Source: Syngnathus acus (lineage: Eukaryota; Chordata; Actinopteri; Syngnathiformes; Syngnathidae). Taken from it: a stretch of DNA of 64,000 nt. The stretch lies in the NCBI RefSeq assembly GCF_901709675.1, contig NC_051095.1, forward strand, positions 8,769,956 to 8,833,955. Reading direction: 5' to 3'. Below are positions 1-10,643 of this stretch, piece after piece. The position numbers were made by a program, and so were the translations under genes. The notes under the pieces are model-generated. The model was not told the DNA's origin. It saw only the letters and a program-made list of their open reading frames with translations, and did not search any database. Position 1 is the first letter of the stretch. Each line of letters opens with the position of its first letter.

Positions 1-105
1 TCCCTTTTGAAGTTGTATAATTTCATAATTGGCAAAGCCCTCAAGAAATTGACTTGTGTGTAGTCACTCTTTTGCCTGATTGTATTTACCTTTTGGTATT
101 TTCAG

Positions 106-969
106 ACAAGGTCATGTGCGCAAATGCCACCAATGGAGCGTCGTGTTCCTCTCGGGATGTGGCGTGCCAGTGCCAGCTCTACATGAAATACAGCGATGTG
201 AGTTTGTGCTGTGGATGCCCAAAAGCATTTTTACTCTCCCGTGGCAATCGTGTGAAGCTTTCTCAACACCTTCAGTGGGCATTGTTCAAGACATGCAACC
301 AAATGCCTTTGTTTGTCCACTGGAGCTGTCCCCAAAGCACGTGCATGGCCTACTTGTTCCCATCTTTCTCCGTTGTATGTGCGCGCAGACGGGCGGCTTC
401 CAAGGTGGCTTGGGCGGTCTCAGCGTGGGCCGTACGCTGGTCATCAAGGGACAATCCATTCCCCAAGCAACCAGGTAATGACCCCCCCACCACCACCACC
501 ACCACACACACAGCCAAAGAAGGCAGCTGACACATTTGTGCTCGCAGACTGGTGATCAACCTGGACGTGCGTGACAGCAGCGGCAAGGAGACGGGCAACA
601 ATGCGCTGCACCTGAACATCAACTTTGGCGGCAAGAGCTTCACCATGAACGCCAAACTCAGCGGCAAATGGGGCGAGAAGCTGACCGGGAGCCTTCCCCA
701 ACAAAACCCCTTTGGACCAGGACTCCCCTTCGAGGTGACGTCCGTCGCTAAGTCAGCGTTAAATCATCACCCAAATTCAAAACCCGTAGAAAGTAACCTG
801 CACTCTGCCTTCCGCTGTCTAGATTGTCATCAAGTGTGGCAGTGGCGCTTTCCAGCTGACTTTCAACGGCGGGCCCCAGCAGGACTTTGCTTATCAAGTT
901 CAGGATCTGCAAGCCATCAACTTGCTGTTGGTGTGGCAAGTGGAGCAGATCCACGTCCAGCTGAAGTGA
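106..969 (+). CDS. C-type lectin/galectin fusion lectin, upstream copy (3' half only, window edge)
   Basis: Four exons, 106-197, 389-474, 548-734 and 823-969, join in frame and end at TGA 967-969. They encode the cysteine-rich linker and the whole galectin domain, and match the last four exons of the complete gene at 3249-6403. The first exon needs an upstream exon ending in phase 1, which would lie before the window, so the signal peptide and C-type lectin domain are presumably just outside. The coding exons are identical to the downstream copy; the differences I found (near 262, 1197, 1523 and 1588) are in intron or 3' flank. Each junction has GT-AG borders. A polyadenylation signal AATAAA is at 1238-1243. 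What is seen is a galectin domain; that the missing 5' half carries a C-type lectin domain is inference from the sister copy. The near identity also allows an assembly duplicate. Confidence 0.8.
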
Positions 970-1237
970 CCACGCGGCCGTCCGAGCGCCGCTTCCTGTC
1001 TGGGCGTCGTCAGCCGACGGCAATCATCTCCATTCTGATGTTTTTTTCCTTATTGTTTCTTTATCGGTCGCCACCTACTGTTATGATAGATAATGTCACG
1101 GTACGACATTTTCGCATTATGTGGAACATATAGTACAAATATAAACACACTTTAATTGAATACACATGTTCTGATGAATTCTTTGACTATATTCAAGTGA
1201 TGATTTTCTTTCAACTATGTAAACGTGTTTGAACCAG

Positions 1238-1243
1238 AATAAA
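1238..1243 (+). promoter_or_regulatory. polyadenylation signal of the upstream lectin copy
   Basis: AATAAA lies 269 bases after the stop codon, in the 3' flank shared by both lectin copies. It is the first canonical signal after the stop. Confidence 0.6.
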
Positions 1244-1387
1244 GGCGTTGGCTCTTAAACTTCGTGAGAATCTCATTGCTTTGGATGCTGAAGATTTAAA
1301 GCGGCCGGACACATGATGTTCCAGGAGCCATTTTGCAGTCCAGCGCTCAACGTCGTCCGTGTGGAATTCCAACTGCGTTTGGTACTG

Positions 1388-1631
1388 TCACGCCCGTGCC
1401 AGAGCACACTCGGCGGTCATCTTCTCTCAGCCCCACCCCTTTCGTCATTGTAATGTCTGTCACCTGCTTCCTCTTGTTACCCTGTGTATTTAAGCCCTGT
1501 CCGTGTGTTTCTCCCTGTTGGTGTCGACTGTTCTGTCCCGTCCCTGACCGTGTAGCTGTCGTTTGGGTTTCCCTTGGTCTGTCTGGAGGCTCATGGTCAG
1601 TATTTTAACCTTGTCCAAGTGGACTTATGTC
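1388..1631 (+). mobile_element. truncated copy of a dispersed non-autonomous element
   Basis: The sequence from CTGTCACGCCCG onward matches the first 244 bases of the element at 6822-7219. It is cut at the duplication breakpoint. No coding capacity is seen. Confidence 0.5.
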
Positions 1632-2764
1632 AGTTGCAAAGAGGCATGCCGGATTGGGCCGGCCAAAAGTAGAAAACAAGGCCCAAGTTGTCCTTGAACT
1701 GAATGGTCCGTACCAAGCTGACAAACGCCTCCGCTGCTGATTTCATCTTGCGCAATAGTGCAAAAGCGCCATTGATGGGCAGGTTGGGGTCCCCCGCATG
1801 CGATGTCATCAAACGTATTAGGACCCCGAACGGATCCTTACACCCGAGTAGATGTGGTAGCGACATCGACAAATCAGAGGCTCACCTCCTCTTCCCAGTA
1901 CAATTGCAGTTTGTGAGACGCGCCCATATTGACAAACGCGGTTGGGAAGTTTTTACAAACGGTCCCTCGAGTCTTTCAAAGCCTCGCAGAAATCCAAAGA
2001 CAGTTCTGATCCCAGACTCCCTTTTGCTTTTTCCACGTTCACCTGTTGAGATGCCGGGATGTGCACACTTTTGTGCTCAAGGCCTTTGTACAGCCCGTTT
2101 GGACAGGAGGTGTTCCGATTGTTCACTCCTCGTCCGACTTGCTGTCATTTTTATTTGAAGGAAATGAAATAGAAATGGAATGCAGCCACTGGATCCTGAA
2201 ATGATGATGAATGTGACTTTCTGCCCTTTTTTTAGTGCAGTGGTGCTCAACCTATTTTCAGCCACGTGTACCCTGCGTGAAATCATTTTTCAGCCAATAA
2301 ACAATGTCCTCCGTTGGGTTCATGGTACAAATTCAAAAAAGAAAATCATTCATTTCACTAATTTCAAATAAACAGAGAAACTGAAGCTATATCATCTGAA
2401 AATATAGTGAGAAAGAAAATTGACAAGATGACCTTTATTGTCTAGTTGTACTGAGCTGAATCTTTTGGCATGTCGTGGAGATATTTTAGAGAAGACACTT
2501 AATCCCGCCTGTGCTTGACTGAGCATCTTTGTCATTCACGGTGGCAACAAGTGAACTTTTGTCACCAAGGTCTTTTTTTTCTTTTTTTTTTTTTTATTGC
2601 TTGGATGCTACGTTTAAATTGTATTTTAAGCTCTCACGTACCCACTGAGGTGCTTTCACTATCCAACGCCTACACTTCCAAAGCCTGTTACTGTATTTCT
2701 TTGCTTGTCTTTAAAGGCCTGTCCAGGCTTTGGAATGACGTCACGCACGTCCTTTTTCTACTTT

Positions 2765-2905
2765 TCAACGTCAAGTGCAGCAGAGGTATTTTCAGTTTAA
2801 AGTTGTACTTTTTTTGTGTACAAAACTTGTATAAGTCTAATTTTCCACGTCAAGCGCAGCACAGGTATTTTGAGTTCAAAGTTTTACTTTTTTTGTGTAC
2901 AAAAG
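2765..2905. repeat. two-unit direct repeat, about 78-bp period
   Basis: Two imperfect copies (about 2765-2830 and 2842-2905) share the order CAACGTCAAG or CCACGTCAAG, GTATTTT, then TACTTTTTTTGTGTACAAAA. It sits about 350 bases upstream of the lectin start codon. Confidence 0.6.
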
Positions 2906-2966
2906 TATAATGTATAATGTCACGCAAAGCGCGAAGCGCATCATCTCGACGTCCTTTGTGGGGTGC

Positions 2967-2982
2967 GTGGTGTGTGTGTGTG

Positions 2983-3066
<84 letters not shown>

Positions 3067-3090
3067 CGCGTGCGTGCGTGCGTGCGTGGG
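2967..3090. repeat. (GT)n microsatellite with GCGT interruptions
   Basis: Nearly pure GT dinucleotide runs to about 3062 and then grades into (GTGC)n. The cysteine/valine and histidine/threonine open frames across it are products of the repeat. Confidence 0.95.
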
Positions 3091-3248
3091 TGGGGGGCGA
3101 CTTGTGAGGAGCTGGCTTGCACACGCTCCAAGTGCAGTGTTGCAGGCAGGCAGGCAGGCGCCAGACGACGCACCAGCATCCTCCCGAGTCCTCTGCTGCT
3201 GTGTTTCCGACTGAATTGGGTCCACGACCGAGTCCTCACATCCCGAAC

Positions 3249-6200
3249 ATGGCTCCGTCATTCGCCGCTTGGCTCATGATCGCCCTCGCACTGCGTCCCA
3301 CCTGTATCGGTGAGCATTTAGTCACTTCTTCTATTCGGACGGAAATGCCGCCTTCACTTTTTGTATGTCAGGTGTAGAATTGCATATACTATTATTCTTT
3401 GGTCGAATTGAACGTAACTTAATTTTGTAACTTTTTGGAATCACTTTGAGGTTTTGAACGTTTTCTCCTGGCACACTTGTAAAACTGCTTGGTCAAAAAT
3501 TGGACGGTCAAACTGACTCAACTTGCTTTGACCCAGCAGATTTCAGGGTGATACTCGCACATTTAAATAAGCACGACCTATATGTATATGCCATCGGATT
3601 TGTAAAGTTCAACTGCGACAACTATCAAAAAATGTCTTCAAAGGCACAGCTTTGGAAGAACGGATCATTTCACGAAAGCATGCTCTCAGGACAAGTATGG
3701 TAGCCCTTTAAAAACATTTTATGAAGTTCTTTATTTTTTTTACCGTCAGTGGGGGTGGGCAATTGTTACTGTGCAGAAAGCGGTATTTTTTTCCCCCTCC
3801 CACCTATTCCCGTCCGTAGGCAAGTGCTCTTTCAAACAGTTCCAGACCTAAAAACGGGCTAAAATAAATTATTATTCATTTTTATTGTTGTTATTGTTTT
3901 TATTATTACTTGTTTTACCCGCTAGCTTACCCTTTCCTGAGAACGAGCAATTCATTTTTGTTTTCTGTATGTTTTTGGTCCGTATCTCTCAAACCATACA
4001 TGCCATTGTGTTAGTTCCCGTTGGCCCTAACAGAGGACATCCTAGGCTTTTTCACATTTGCCGTAACCGAGTCCCGATGTCCTATCAAAAGCACACAATT
4101 GTAAAAAATAAGCCTAAAACCGAGTTAATGACGTCATTGCGTGAACACACTGTCCTGTTTGGGTTGCGGCTGTGATCGCAACGGCCTGCATTGGACGTCT
4201 TGTTGTCCGGCAGCGCCACTCAGAGGCGCAGCTTGGCACTACAGGATGGATACGCGTGCCCTTTGACGCCCACCGAAGTTGCATCTGCTGGATGCTGGCA
4301 CAGCTCTCATCTGATTTTTTGTTCTCTTTCCAGCGGTGTCCGTGTGTCCTACCGGATGGCAGGAATACGGCAATCACTGTTACTTCTTCGGAACAAACAA
4401 TCTGGACTGGGACAAGGCTGAGGACTACTGTGTGTCCAAGGGAGGCCACCTGGCGAGCATTAGGGACCAACAGGAGCAGGTACCTCGATTTCACTCACTC
4501 ACTCACTCACTCACTCACTCACTCACTCACTCACTCACTCACTCACTCACTCACTCACTCACTCACTCACTTTTTGCCTTGCAGGAGTGGCTGGCGCAGC
4601 GAAAACCGCCTCGTAACTGGATTGGCCTGCGACGTGCGGCACCTGGGAGCACTGTGTGGCAGTGGACAGACGGAACACCTTTCTCCTTCTCGTGAGTTTC
4701 CTTAAGTTTCCTTAAGTGAGAAAGCGCGACAAGCCTGTGAGACGGTGAATCGTTTCAAGTCTTGCGCACTTGTTGCTTTAAATGATGATGATGATGACTC
4801 AACTTGATACCTCAATATTCACAAACAAGACCTCTGAAAGACACATGAAGAAACATGACTGAAATAGTTACTTTCAAATCCTTGCGTTGTGTGCCCCACA
4901 TTTCCTCTCTTGCAGGGCTTGGGAACCCACACAGCCAGACTACTACTTAGGACAGGAAAGCTGCGGTGAGATAAGGCAATATGATGCTGGTCGCTGGAAC
5001 GACTACCCATGTGACCATAACCTGCACTACATCTGCAAGGTGCCCAGGGGTGAGTGCACACCTTGTTTTGCGGCTGCAGCGTTCATGTGTCATGACACTG
5101 AAAAATATTTGGTGCAGCTTATATTTTAAGAAAGGAAGTCACATTTTTTGATGAGCAAATTGGAACTCAAAGTTTATGAGAGCATTCGACTTGCAGCGTG
5201 AGTTTCTTAAAAGAGGGTTGCGCAACACCGCCACGAGCCGCGTTCCTCCTCCTCCAACAAAAGGTGGGCGCAAGCAGAGGCCTTCAGTCAGGCCGCCCGC
5301 TGAGCAGGGCAGACTTCCCGCGTGCAGAAGATGTCGCCGCCTACTGGCCAATTGGGGAAAGTCATCCTCCGTTGCAACGACCATCAAAGCCGCACATTTT
5401 CAACATTCAGATTTGCTCATATATGACTGGACTCTCCCTTTTGAAGTTGTATAATTTCATAATTGGCAAAGCCCTCAAGAAATTGACTTGTGTGTAGTCA
5501 CTCTTTTGCCTGATTGTATTTACCTTTTGGTATTTTCAGACAAGGTCATGTGCGCAAATGCCACCAATGGAGCGTCGTGTTCCTCTCGGGATGTGGCGTG
5601 CCAGTGCCAGCTCTACATGAAATACAGCGATGTGAGTTTGTGCTGTGGATGCCCAAAAGCATTTTTACTCTCCCGTGGCAATCGTGTGAAGCTTTCGCAA
5701 CACCTTCAGTGGGCATTGTTCAAGACATGCAACCAAATGCCTTTGTTTGTCCACTGGAGCTGTCCCCAAAGCACGTGCATGGCCTACTTGTTCCCATCTT
5801 TCTCCGTTGTATGTGCGCGCAGACGGGCGGCTTCCAAGGTGGCTTGGGCGGTCTCAGCGTGGGCCGTACGCTGGTCATCAAGGGACAATCCATTCCCCAA
5901 GCAACCAGGTAATGACCCCCCCACCACCACCACCACCACACACACAGCCAAAGAAGGCAGCTGACACATTTGTGCTCGCAGACTGGTGATCAACCTGGAC
6001 GTGCGTGACAGCAGCGGCAAGGAGACGGGCAACAATGCGCTGCACCTGAACATCAACTTTGGCGGCAAGAGCTTCACCATGAACGCCAAACTCAGCGGCA
6101 AATGGGGCGAGAAGCTGACCGGGAGCCTTCCCCAACAAAACCCCTTTGGACCAGGACTCCCCTTCGAGGTGACGTCCGTCGCTAAGTCAGCGTTAAATCA

Positions 6201-6403
6201 TCACCCAAATTCAAAACCCGTAGAAAGTAACCTGCACTCTGCCTTCCGCTGTCTAGATTGTCATCAAGTGTGGCAGTGGCGCTTTCCAGCTGACTTTCAA
6301 CGGCGGGCCCCAGCAGGACTTTGCTTATCAAGTTCAGGATCTGCAAGCCATCAACTTGCTGTTGGTGTGGCAAGTGGAGCAGATCCACGTCCAGCTGAAG
6401 TGA
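3249..6403 (+). CDS. secreted C-type lectin/galectin fusion protein, complete
   Basis: Eight exons (3249-3309, 4334-4479, 4585-4691, 4916-5049, 5540-5631, 5823-5908, 5982-6168, 6257-6403) have GT-AG borders and matching phases. They total 960 nt and encode 319 residues. Residues 1-21 look like a signal peptide. Residues 24-148 form a long-form C-type lectin domain with six cysteines, WIGL (81-84), QPD (111-113) and WND (132-134); QPD with WND is the calcium-dependent galactose-type signature. Residues 150-180 are a linker with four cysteines and one N-glycosylation sequon (N156). Residues 181-319 form a galectin domain keeping H230, N232, N243 and W250, but N234 stands where galectins have Arg, and the Glu/Arg after the Trp are not clearly kept. 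Galectins normally lack a signal peptide, so a secreted one fused to a C-type lectin is unusual. Function is inferred: extracellular glycan binding, perhaps mucosal or immune defence. Transcript evidence is needed to confirm the join at 5049/5540. Confidence 0.85.
4491..4570. repeat. (TCAC)20 microsatellite filling lectin intron 2
   Basis: Twenty tandem TCAC units start 11 bases after the 5' splice site (4480) and end 14 bases before the exon at 4585. The 105-bp intron is therefore almost wholly repeat. Confidence 0.95.
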
Positions 6404-7065
6404 CCACGCGGCCGTCCGAGCGCCGCTTCCTGTCTGGGCGTCGTCAGCCGACGGCAATCATCTCCATTCTGATGTTTTTTTCCTTATTGTTTCTTTATCG
6501 GTCGCCACCTACTGTTATGATAGATAATGTCACGGTACGACATTTTCGCATTATGTGGAACATATAGTACAAATATAAACACACTTTAATTGAATACACA
6601 TGTTCTGATGAATTCTTTGACTATATTCAAATGATGATTTTCTTTCAACTATGTAAACGTGTTTGAACCAGAATAAAGGCGTTGGCTCTTAAACTTCGTG
6701 AGAATCTCATTGCTTTGGATGCTGAAGATTTAAAGCGGCCGGACACATGATGTTCCAGGAGCCATTTTGCAGTCCAGCGCTCAACGTCGTCCGTGTGGAA
6801 TTCCAACTGCGTTTGGTACTGTCACGCCCGTGCCAGAGCACACTCGGCGGTCATCTTCTCTCAGCCCCACCCCTTTCGTCATTGTAATGTCTGTCACCTG
6901 CTTCCTCTTGTTACCCTGTGTATTTAAGCCCTGTCCGTGTGTTTCTCCCTGTCGGTGTCGACTGTTCTGTCCCGTCCCTGACCGTGTAGCTGTCGTTTGG
7001 GTTTCCCTTGGTCTGTCTGGAGGCTCACGGTCAGTATTTTAACCTTGTCCAAGTGGACTTATGTC
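5435..7065 (+). repeat. tandem duplication, downstream unit (matches 1-1631)
   Basis: This is the second member of the pair described at 1-1631. It begins in lectin intron 4 as far as the window allows comparison, and ends within the dispersed element at 6822-7219. Confidence 0.95.
6672..6677 (+). promoter_or_regulatory. polyadenylation signal of the complete lectin gene
   Basis: AATAAA lies 269 bases downstream of TGA 6401-6403, at the equivalent position to that in the upstream copy. Confidence 0.6.
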
Positions 7066-7219
7066 GGTTGGTCGGTCGGTCTGTCTGTTTGCTGGCTGTG
7101 AGTCTCTATCCCGTCTGTGTTTTTGGTTACCCACCTACCTCCCTTCCAACTACCTTTTACCTCAATAAACCCTGGTCCAAGTTGCATTTGGTCGCCCTGC
7201 TACATTCTGTTCCTGACAG
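6822..7219 (+). mobile_element. dispersed non-autonomous element with CTGTCACG...CTGACAG ends
   Basis: The block starts CTGTCACGCCCGTGCC and ends GTTCCTGACAG, giving short inverted ends. It carries TATTTAAGCCCTGTCC and a CAATAAACCCTGGTCC tail motif, which I recognise from dispersed repeats in fish genomes. It has no open reading frame of note. The upstream copy at 1388-1631 is cut short by the duplication breakpoint. Confidence 0.5.
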
Positions 7220-8528
7220 GTACATCTAAAGCAAGGATGGGCAATTCTGGTCCTGCATGATTTAAATGTCTCCCTGCTGCAACACACCTTCAAACGATAA
7301 TGATAGTTATCCAGCTATTGCAATGTGGTTTTAAAAAGACATCTTCAAAAAGTGTTCACAATGTTTCTTATTGCATAATGGATGTCACCTGTTTTATTTT
7401 TTTTATTTATATTATCTCTTGTGGCTCTTCTAATTTGGTGTTTAGGTAGATGACACACACTTGCAATTAATTGGGGCACAGCCTCAATTAGAGCTGAGGT
7501 CACTTAGTTGGTAAGAATTGCACTGTTTGACCCCTTACAATATATCTTAAAATGATAAATACTGCCACACATATATTTTAAGATAAGCGGATGCCACTTC
7601 ACTTGACCTCAAATGTAACTGGAATAAGTTAGGAAGTTGCTGCGCTTATCAGTCTTTGTTGCCATGGAGATGCGAGTCCGTAGCAACCGCACACATAAAA
7701 CCTGAGCTAGTTCGACAGAAGGATGCCAATTAAACAATAACATCAAAACCAGCAAAGTATTTACACAACAATCTTTAATTTTAACTGGTCAAAAATCTGT
7801 TGTAAGACACAGCAAAAACAAAGGTCTTTATGGCCAGACAGTAAAAAAAAAAAAGATATTTGAAGGAAACATCAACTTTTATAACTTTAGTAACTTAATA
7901 GCCATAAGTGAAATTCACACGCAATAGTCTCCCACCTTTCAGGGGTGCGATTAAAAAAAATAAAAGGACATTTAGTTCTTGTTCTGCCGTATCCTGCAAA
8001 ACTTTCATTCAACTTGGAGGACGGTTGAAAGGAGTTTGGCTCCAAGTTGAAAAGGAACTGCAACACTGAAAGACGGTTATATTAAAAGCCATCTTTTTAT
8101 GTAATACAAGCTTAAAGGTAATCACATTTCCAGAATGATATATTATGAGGGGAAAGTCACAATAGAACATGGAAAAAAGTCATTATAAAACAATAATCAG
8201 AATATTTTACTTGGAAAATCATGTCATTTTTATCAACTAACTTTTGGTAAGACTATGAATTGACTCTTTTAGGGTCACAAACGGTACATTACTTTTTTCC
8301 TTGTAACATTACAACTTTAACCTGTTCTTCTCTGTAATGGCTGTGTACTTAAAGTTACATGGAAAATCATATAAAAGTAGTATTATTACTCAAAAAAGTG
8401 GTGCAAAAACATTCCCTATTTACTACAAAAACATTGAGAACATCTTTGGTTAAGTTTCGTTTCAGTTGCGCAGATTTCGGGGACCCGAGTGAACAAGGTG
8501 CAACGAGAACATTGGGACTTGCTGCCGT
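7220..8528. other. intergenic, 3' flank of the lectin gene and of arl9
   Basis: AT-rich sequence with no recognisable exon or repeat family. The arl9 3' untranslated region presumably runs leftward from 8528; ATTAAA on the minus strand near 7773 could be its polyadenylation signal. Confidence 0.4.
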
Positions 8529-10643
8529 TTACTTGTCGCCAGCCAGCTGGATGATCAGCTCTCGGGCATCCCGCACACCAGAGGTGACTTCCGCTTCACC
8601 CTTCTTGACGTATGTGCCGATAAGAAACATTTTTCGCTCTCCCACCTCGGAAAGCTCCAGCGCCTCGTGCAGGTCGGTAATGCTGCAGGCGCCCGGAAGG
8701 TCCTGTAAGACAACACTTGTTTGTGCCTTTTACAGAAAAGTTTTCATTATTACTTATGACCATCCATTAATCTTTTTGTGCTCACCAATAAGATACCACA
8801 AGATGGTGCCAAAGGTATTTGTCAAGGAAGTAGTGTAATTTCAACCCCACAACGCACACGCTTGGCAATTTGGTCAAGCCTAACAAATAATCATGTTCGA
8901 AGATATTTCTGCAAGCATAAAATTAGGATTGATTCTGATTCAAAAGAATTTCACATTCCACAGTATTTGTTAAAAGCTAGGATGATCGTGAAATACTTCT
9001 TGTTTCTTATTTTAAATTTACAGTTTCAAACAATAATATGCCGCTATTGATTGGTCCACAGTGGAATTACAGCCAAGGTATTTTGAATTCTAACATGAGT
9101 TGATTTGCGAGTTAGCCTGTTTGTCCCGTCCACTTAACAAATAAAAAGCAACTGTGCCTGCAAAGGACATGACTTTTTGCAGCATAGCTTAAGCTCATAA
9201 TGCAAACTTTGGCTTGCAACGCAAAGAAAGAGTCTTTTTTTTTTTCACGTTTCTGACTGGCTAAAAACACAGCACCTGTCCCTATGGTCTAATCTCAGGT
9301 GAAGGACCAAAGAGTCTTTTTGTATATTTTGAGTTTCTGTCATCCTCACCTGCTTGTTGGCCAGTACCATTAGAGGCAGGCAGGGGTAGTCATTGAGCAG
9401 CTTGTGCAGCTGTGCCTTGGCAACACCAAAGAGCTGCGGCACCGCCGAGTCCACCACGAACACCAGCAGCAGAGCCTTGGACATGTACCTTGGCCAATAA
9501 GGTCTTAGCTCTGCCTTGCCGCCAACTGATGAAATCCAAAGACACATTTGCTGGCTTTACAGAAGGTAACTTCTGGCTGGGCTGAGCGATTTAAGAGCTA
9601 TCGCTCAAGAAAATCAGACATTGAGCCGCTTGCTGAATGAACTTACTTTCGAGGAATTCAACGTGCAGGTCTTCTTTGTTAATGGAGACGGCATTGAAGC
9701 CCTGCGTCGGCTGAATGTCCACGTCCAGGTCGCCAATGGCCAAACAGTACAGCAGACTGGATTTTCCGGCTCCATCCAGACCCAGAACCAGCACTTGGGT
9801 CCCTTCTGGCTTCAACGACTTTGACTGCTGCGGGAATAAGCACAAACAGGATTAAATGTGAAGGTCGCGAATGAGATGTAGACTATGCCCTGGGCATTTA
9901 GGACCGACCCCAACCTTCAGACTAACTGTTGGATGTTCATAAACCAAGATCTTCTTCGGATTCAGAGTGGAGATTTTCGTATTTGCACTGAAAGTAGTCA
10001 TCCTTAACAACTTGTAATCTCACTTTATCATTAGGCAGTACCTTAAATTATTAAAGTGTATTAAATAATTTCATATTAATCATCTTTAACAACTTGCAAT
10101 CCCGGTTTACCATTAGGCGGTACAACTTTAAAGTTTGTTAAATTAAAGCTTTTGTGTGCTCATCAACGCGATTGAGACGGATGGCCGCCTCAAGTGAGAA
10201 AGTTTCCTTCACAACTGTCTGTGGCCCGGAATGGTTAAAAAGTGTCATAAAAACGGTTGTTTCCAAATGCAGTTACATTGTGCAACTACGTATATTATGA
10301 TAAAGTTGTGTGACTCTTCGGTGCTTTGAAACATCACCGAGTTGTTCATGAAAGTGTTCCCGCCGGAGACGATGCCTACCTCCGATACTTTCTGCGCTTT
10401 CTCGGGGGTGCAAACAGCCTCAACACGGGCTTCGGCGACAGTTTCCTCGACGTCTTTTCCACTCGCGTCTACCTCCTCTTTCTTCGGCTTTTCTTCGGTG
10501 GGCCTTCGCCTCTCAGCCTCGTCCCCCGGGCGACTTTCACCGGATTGCCGGGAGTCGATCGTGTAGTTCCAAAAGACGTAAGCCAATCCTCCAGCCAGAG
10601 CCACGGAGAAACCGACAACGCCGGCTTCCCTCAAGCCCAACAT
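8529..10643 (-). CDS. arl9: ADP-ribosylation factor-like protein 9
   Basis: Four exons on the minus strand, 10643-10380, 9827-9647, 9525-9350 and 8702-8529, join in frame to 264 residues. The N-terminal exon has a hydrophobic stretch at about residues 8-26, a likely membrane anchor, followed by a charged Lys/Glu-rich linker. The GTPase part has G1 GLDGAGKSS (104-112), an EIGGK segment (148-152) where most Arf proteins have DVGGQ, and NKQD (205-208). The C-terminal run LHEALELSEVGERKMFLIGT is diagnostic of Arl9, matching human ARL9 closely in my recollection. The usual catalytic glutamine is absent, as in its relative ARL10 too, so GTP hydrolysis may be weak. The acceptor at 9827 could be three bases further in (9824). 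It shares its strand with snapc1 and srp72, and srp72 is also its neighbour in human. Its cellular role is little known. Confidence 0.9.
9846..10379. other. arl9 intron 1, no further feature
   Basis: A 552-bp intron (9828-10379) separates the anchor exon from the GTPase exons. It holds short internal similarities (AACAACTTG repeated near 10007 and 10087) but no recognised element. Confidence 0.5.

Larger units (their letters stand above)
1..1631 (+). repeat. tandem duplication, upstream unit (matches 5435-7065)
   Basis: The first 1631 bases match 5435-7065 with about four substitutions that I could find, which is roughly 99.7 % identity, at a constant offset of 5434. Similarity ends abruptly at 1631/7065, inside the dispersed element that starts at 1388/6822. 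The left limit of the duplication is outside the window. The unit carries the last four lectin exons, the 3' untranslated region and part of that element. Confidence 0.95.
1632..3248. other. spacer between lectin copies
   Basis: No exon is recognised. It holds a short direct repeat at 2765-2905 and a long GT microsatellite at 2967-3090. The last 150 bases before the start codon at 3249 should contain the lectin promoter and 5' leader, but no clear TATA box is visible. Confidence 0.5.

Noticed and set aside
444-1023. Open frames on the minus strand across the galectin exons (also at 5878-6457)
   Set aside because: They are antisense shadows of the galectin exons; the plus strand has the correct splice sites and a recognisable domain.
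552-1133. A 193-residue continuous plus-strand frame after the galectin exon (and its copy at 5986)
   Set aside because: It reads through the splice donor at 735 into the intron and then into the wrong frame of the last exon. The spliced frame restores the galectin C-terminus.
1632-2158. Open frames between the lectin copies (for example 1703-2158)
   Set aside because: No domain, no splice support, and composition like non-coding spacer.
2850-3279. Several open frames of Cys-Val or His-Thr repeats on both strands
   Set aside because: They are translations of the GT/CA microsatellite and have no other support.
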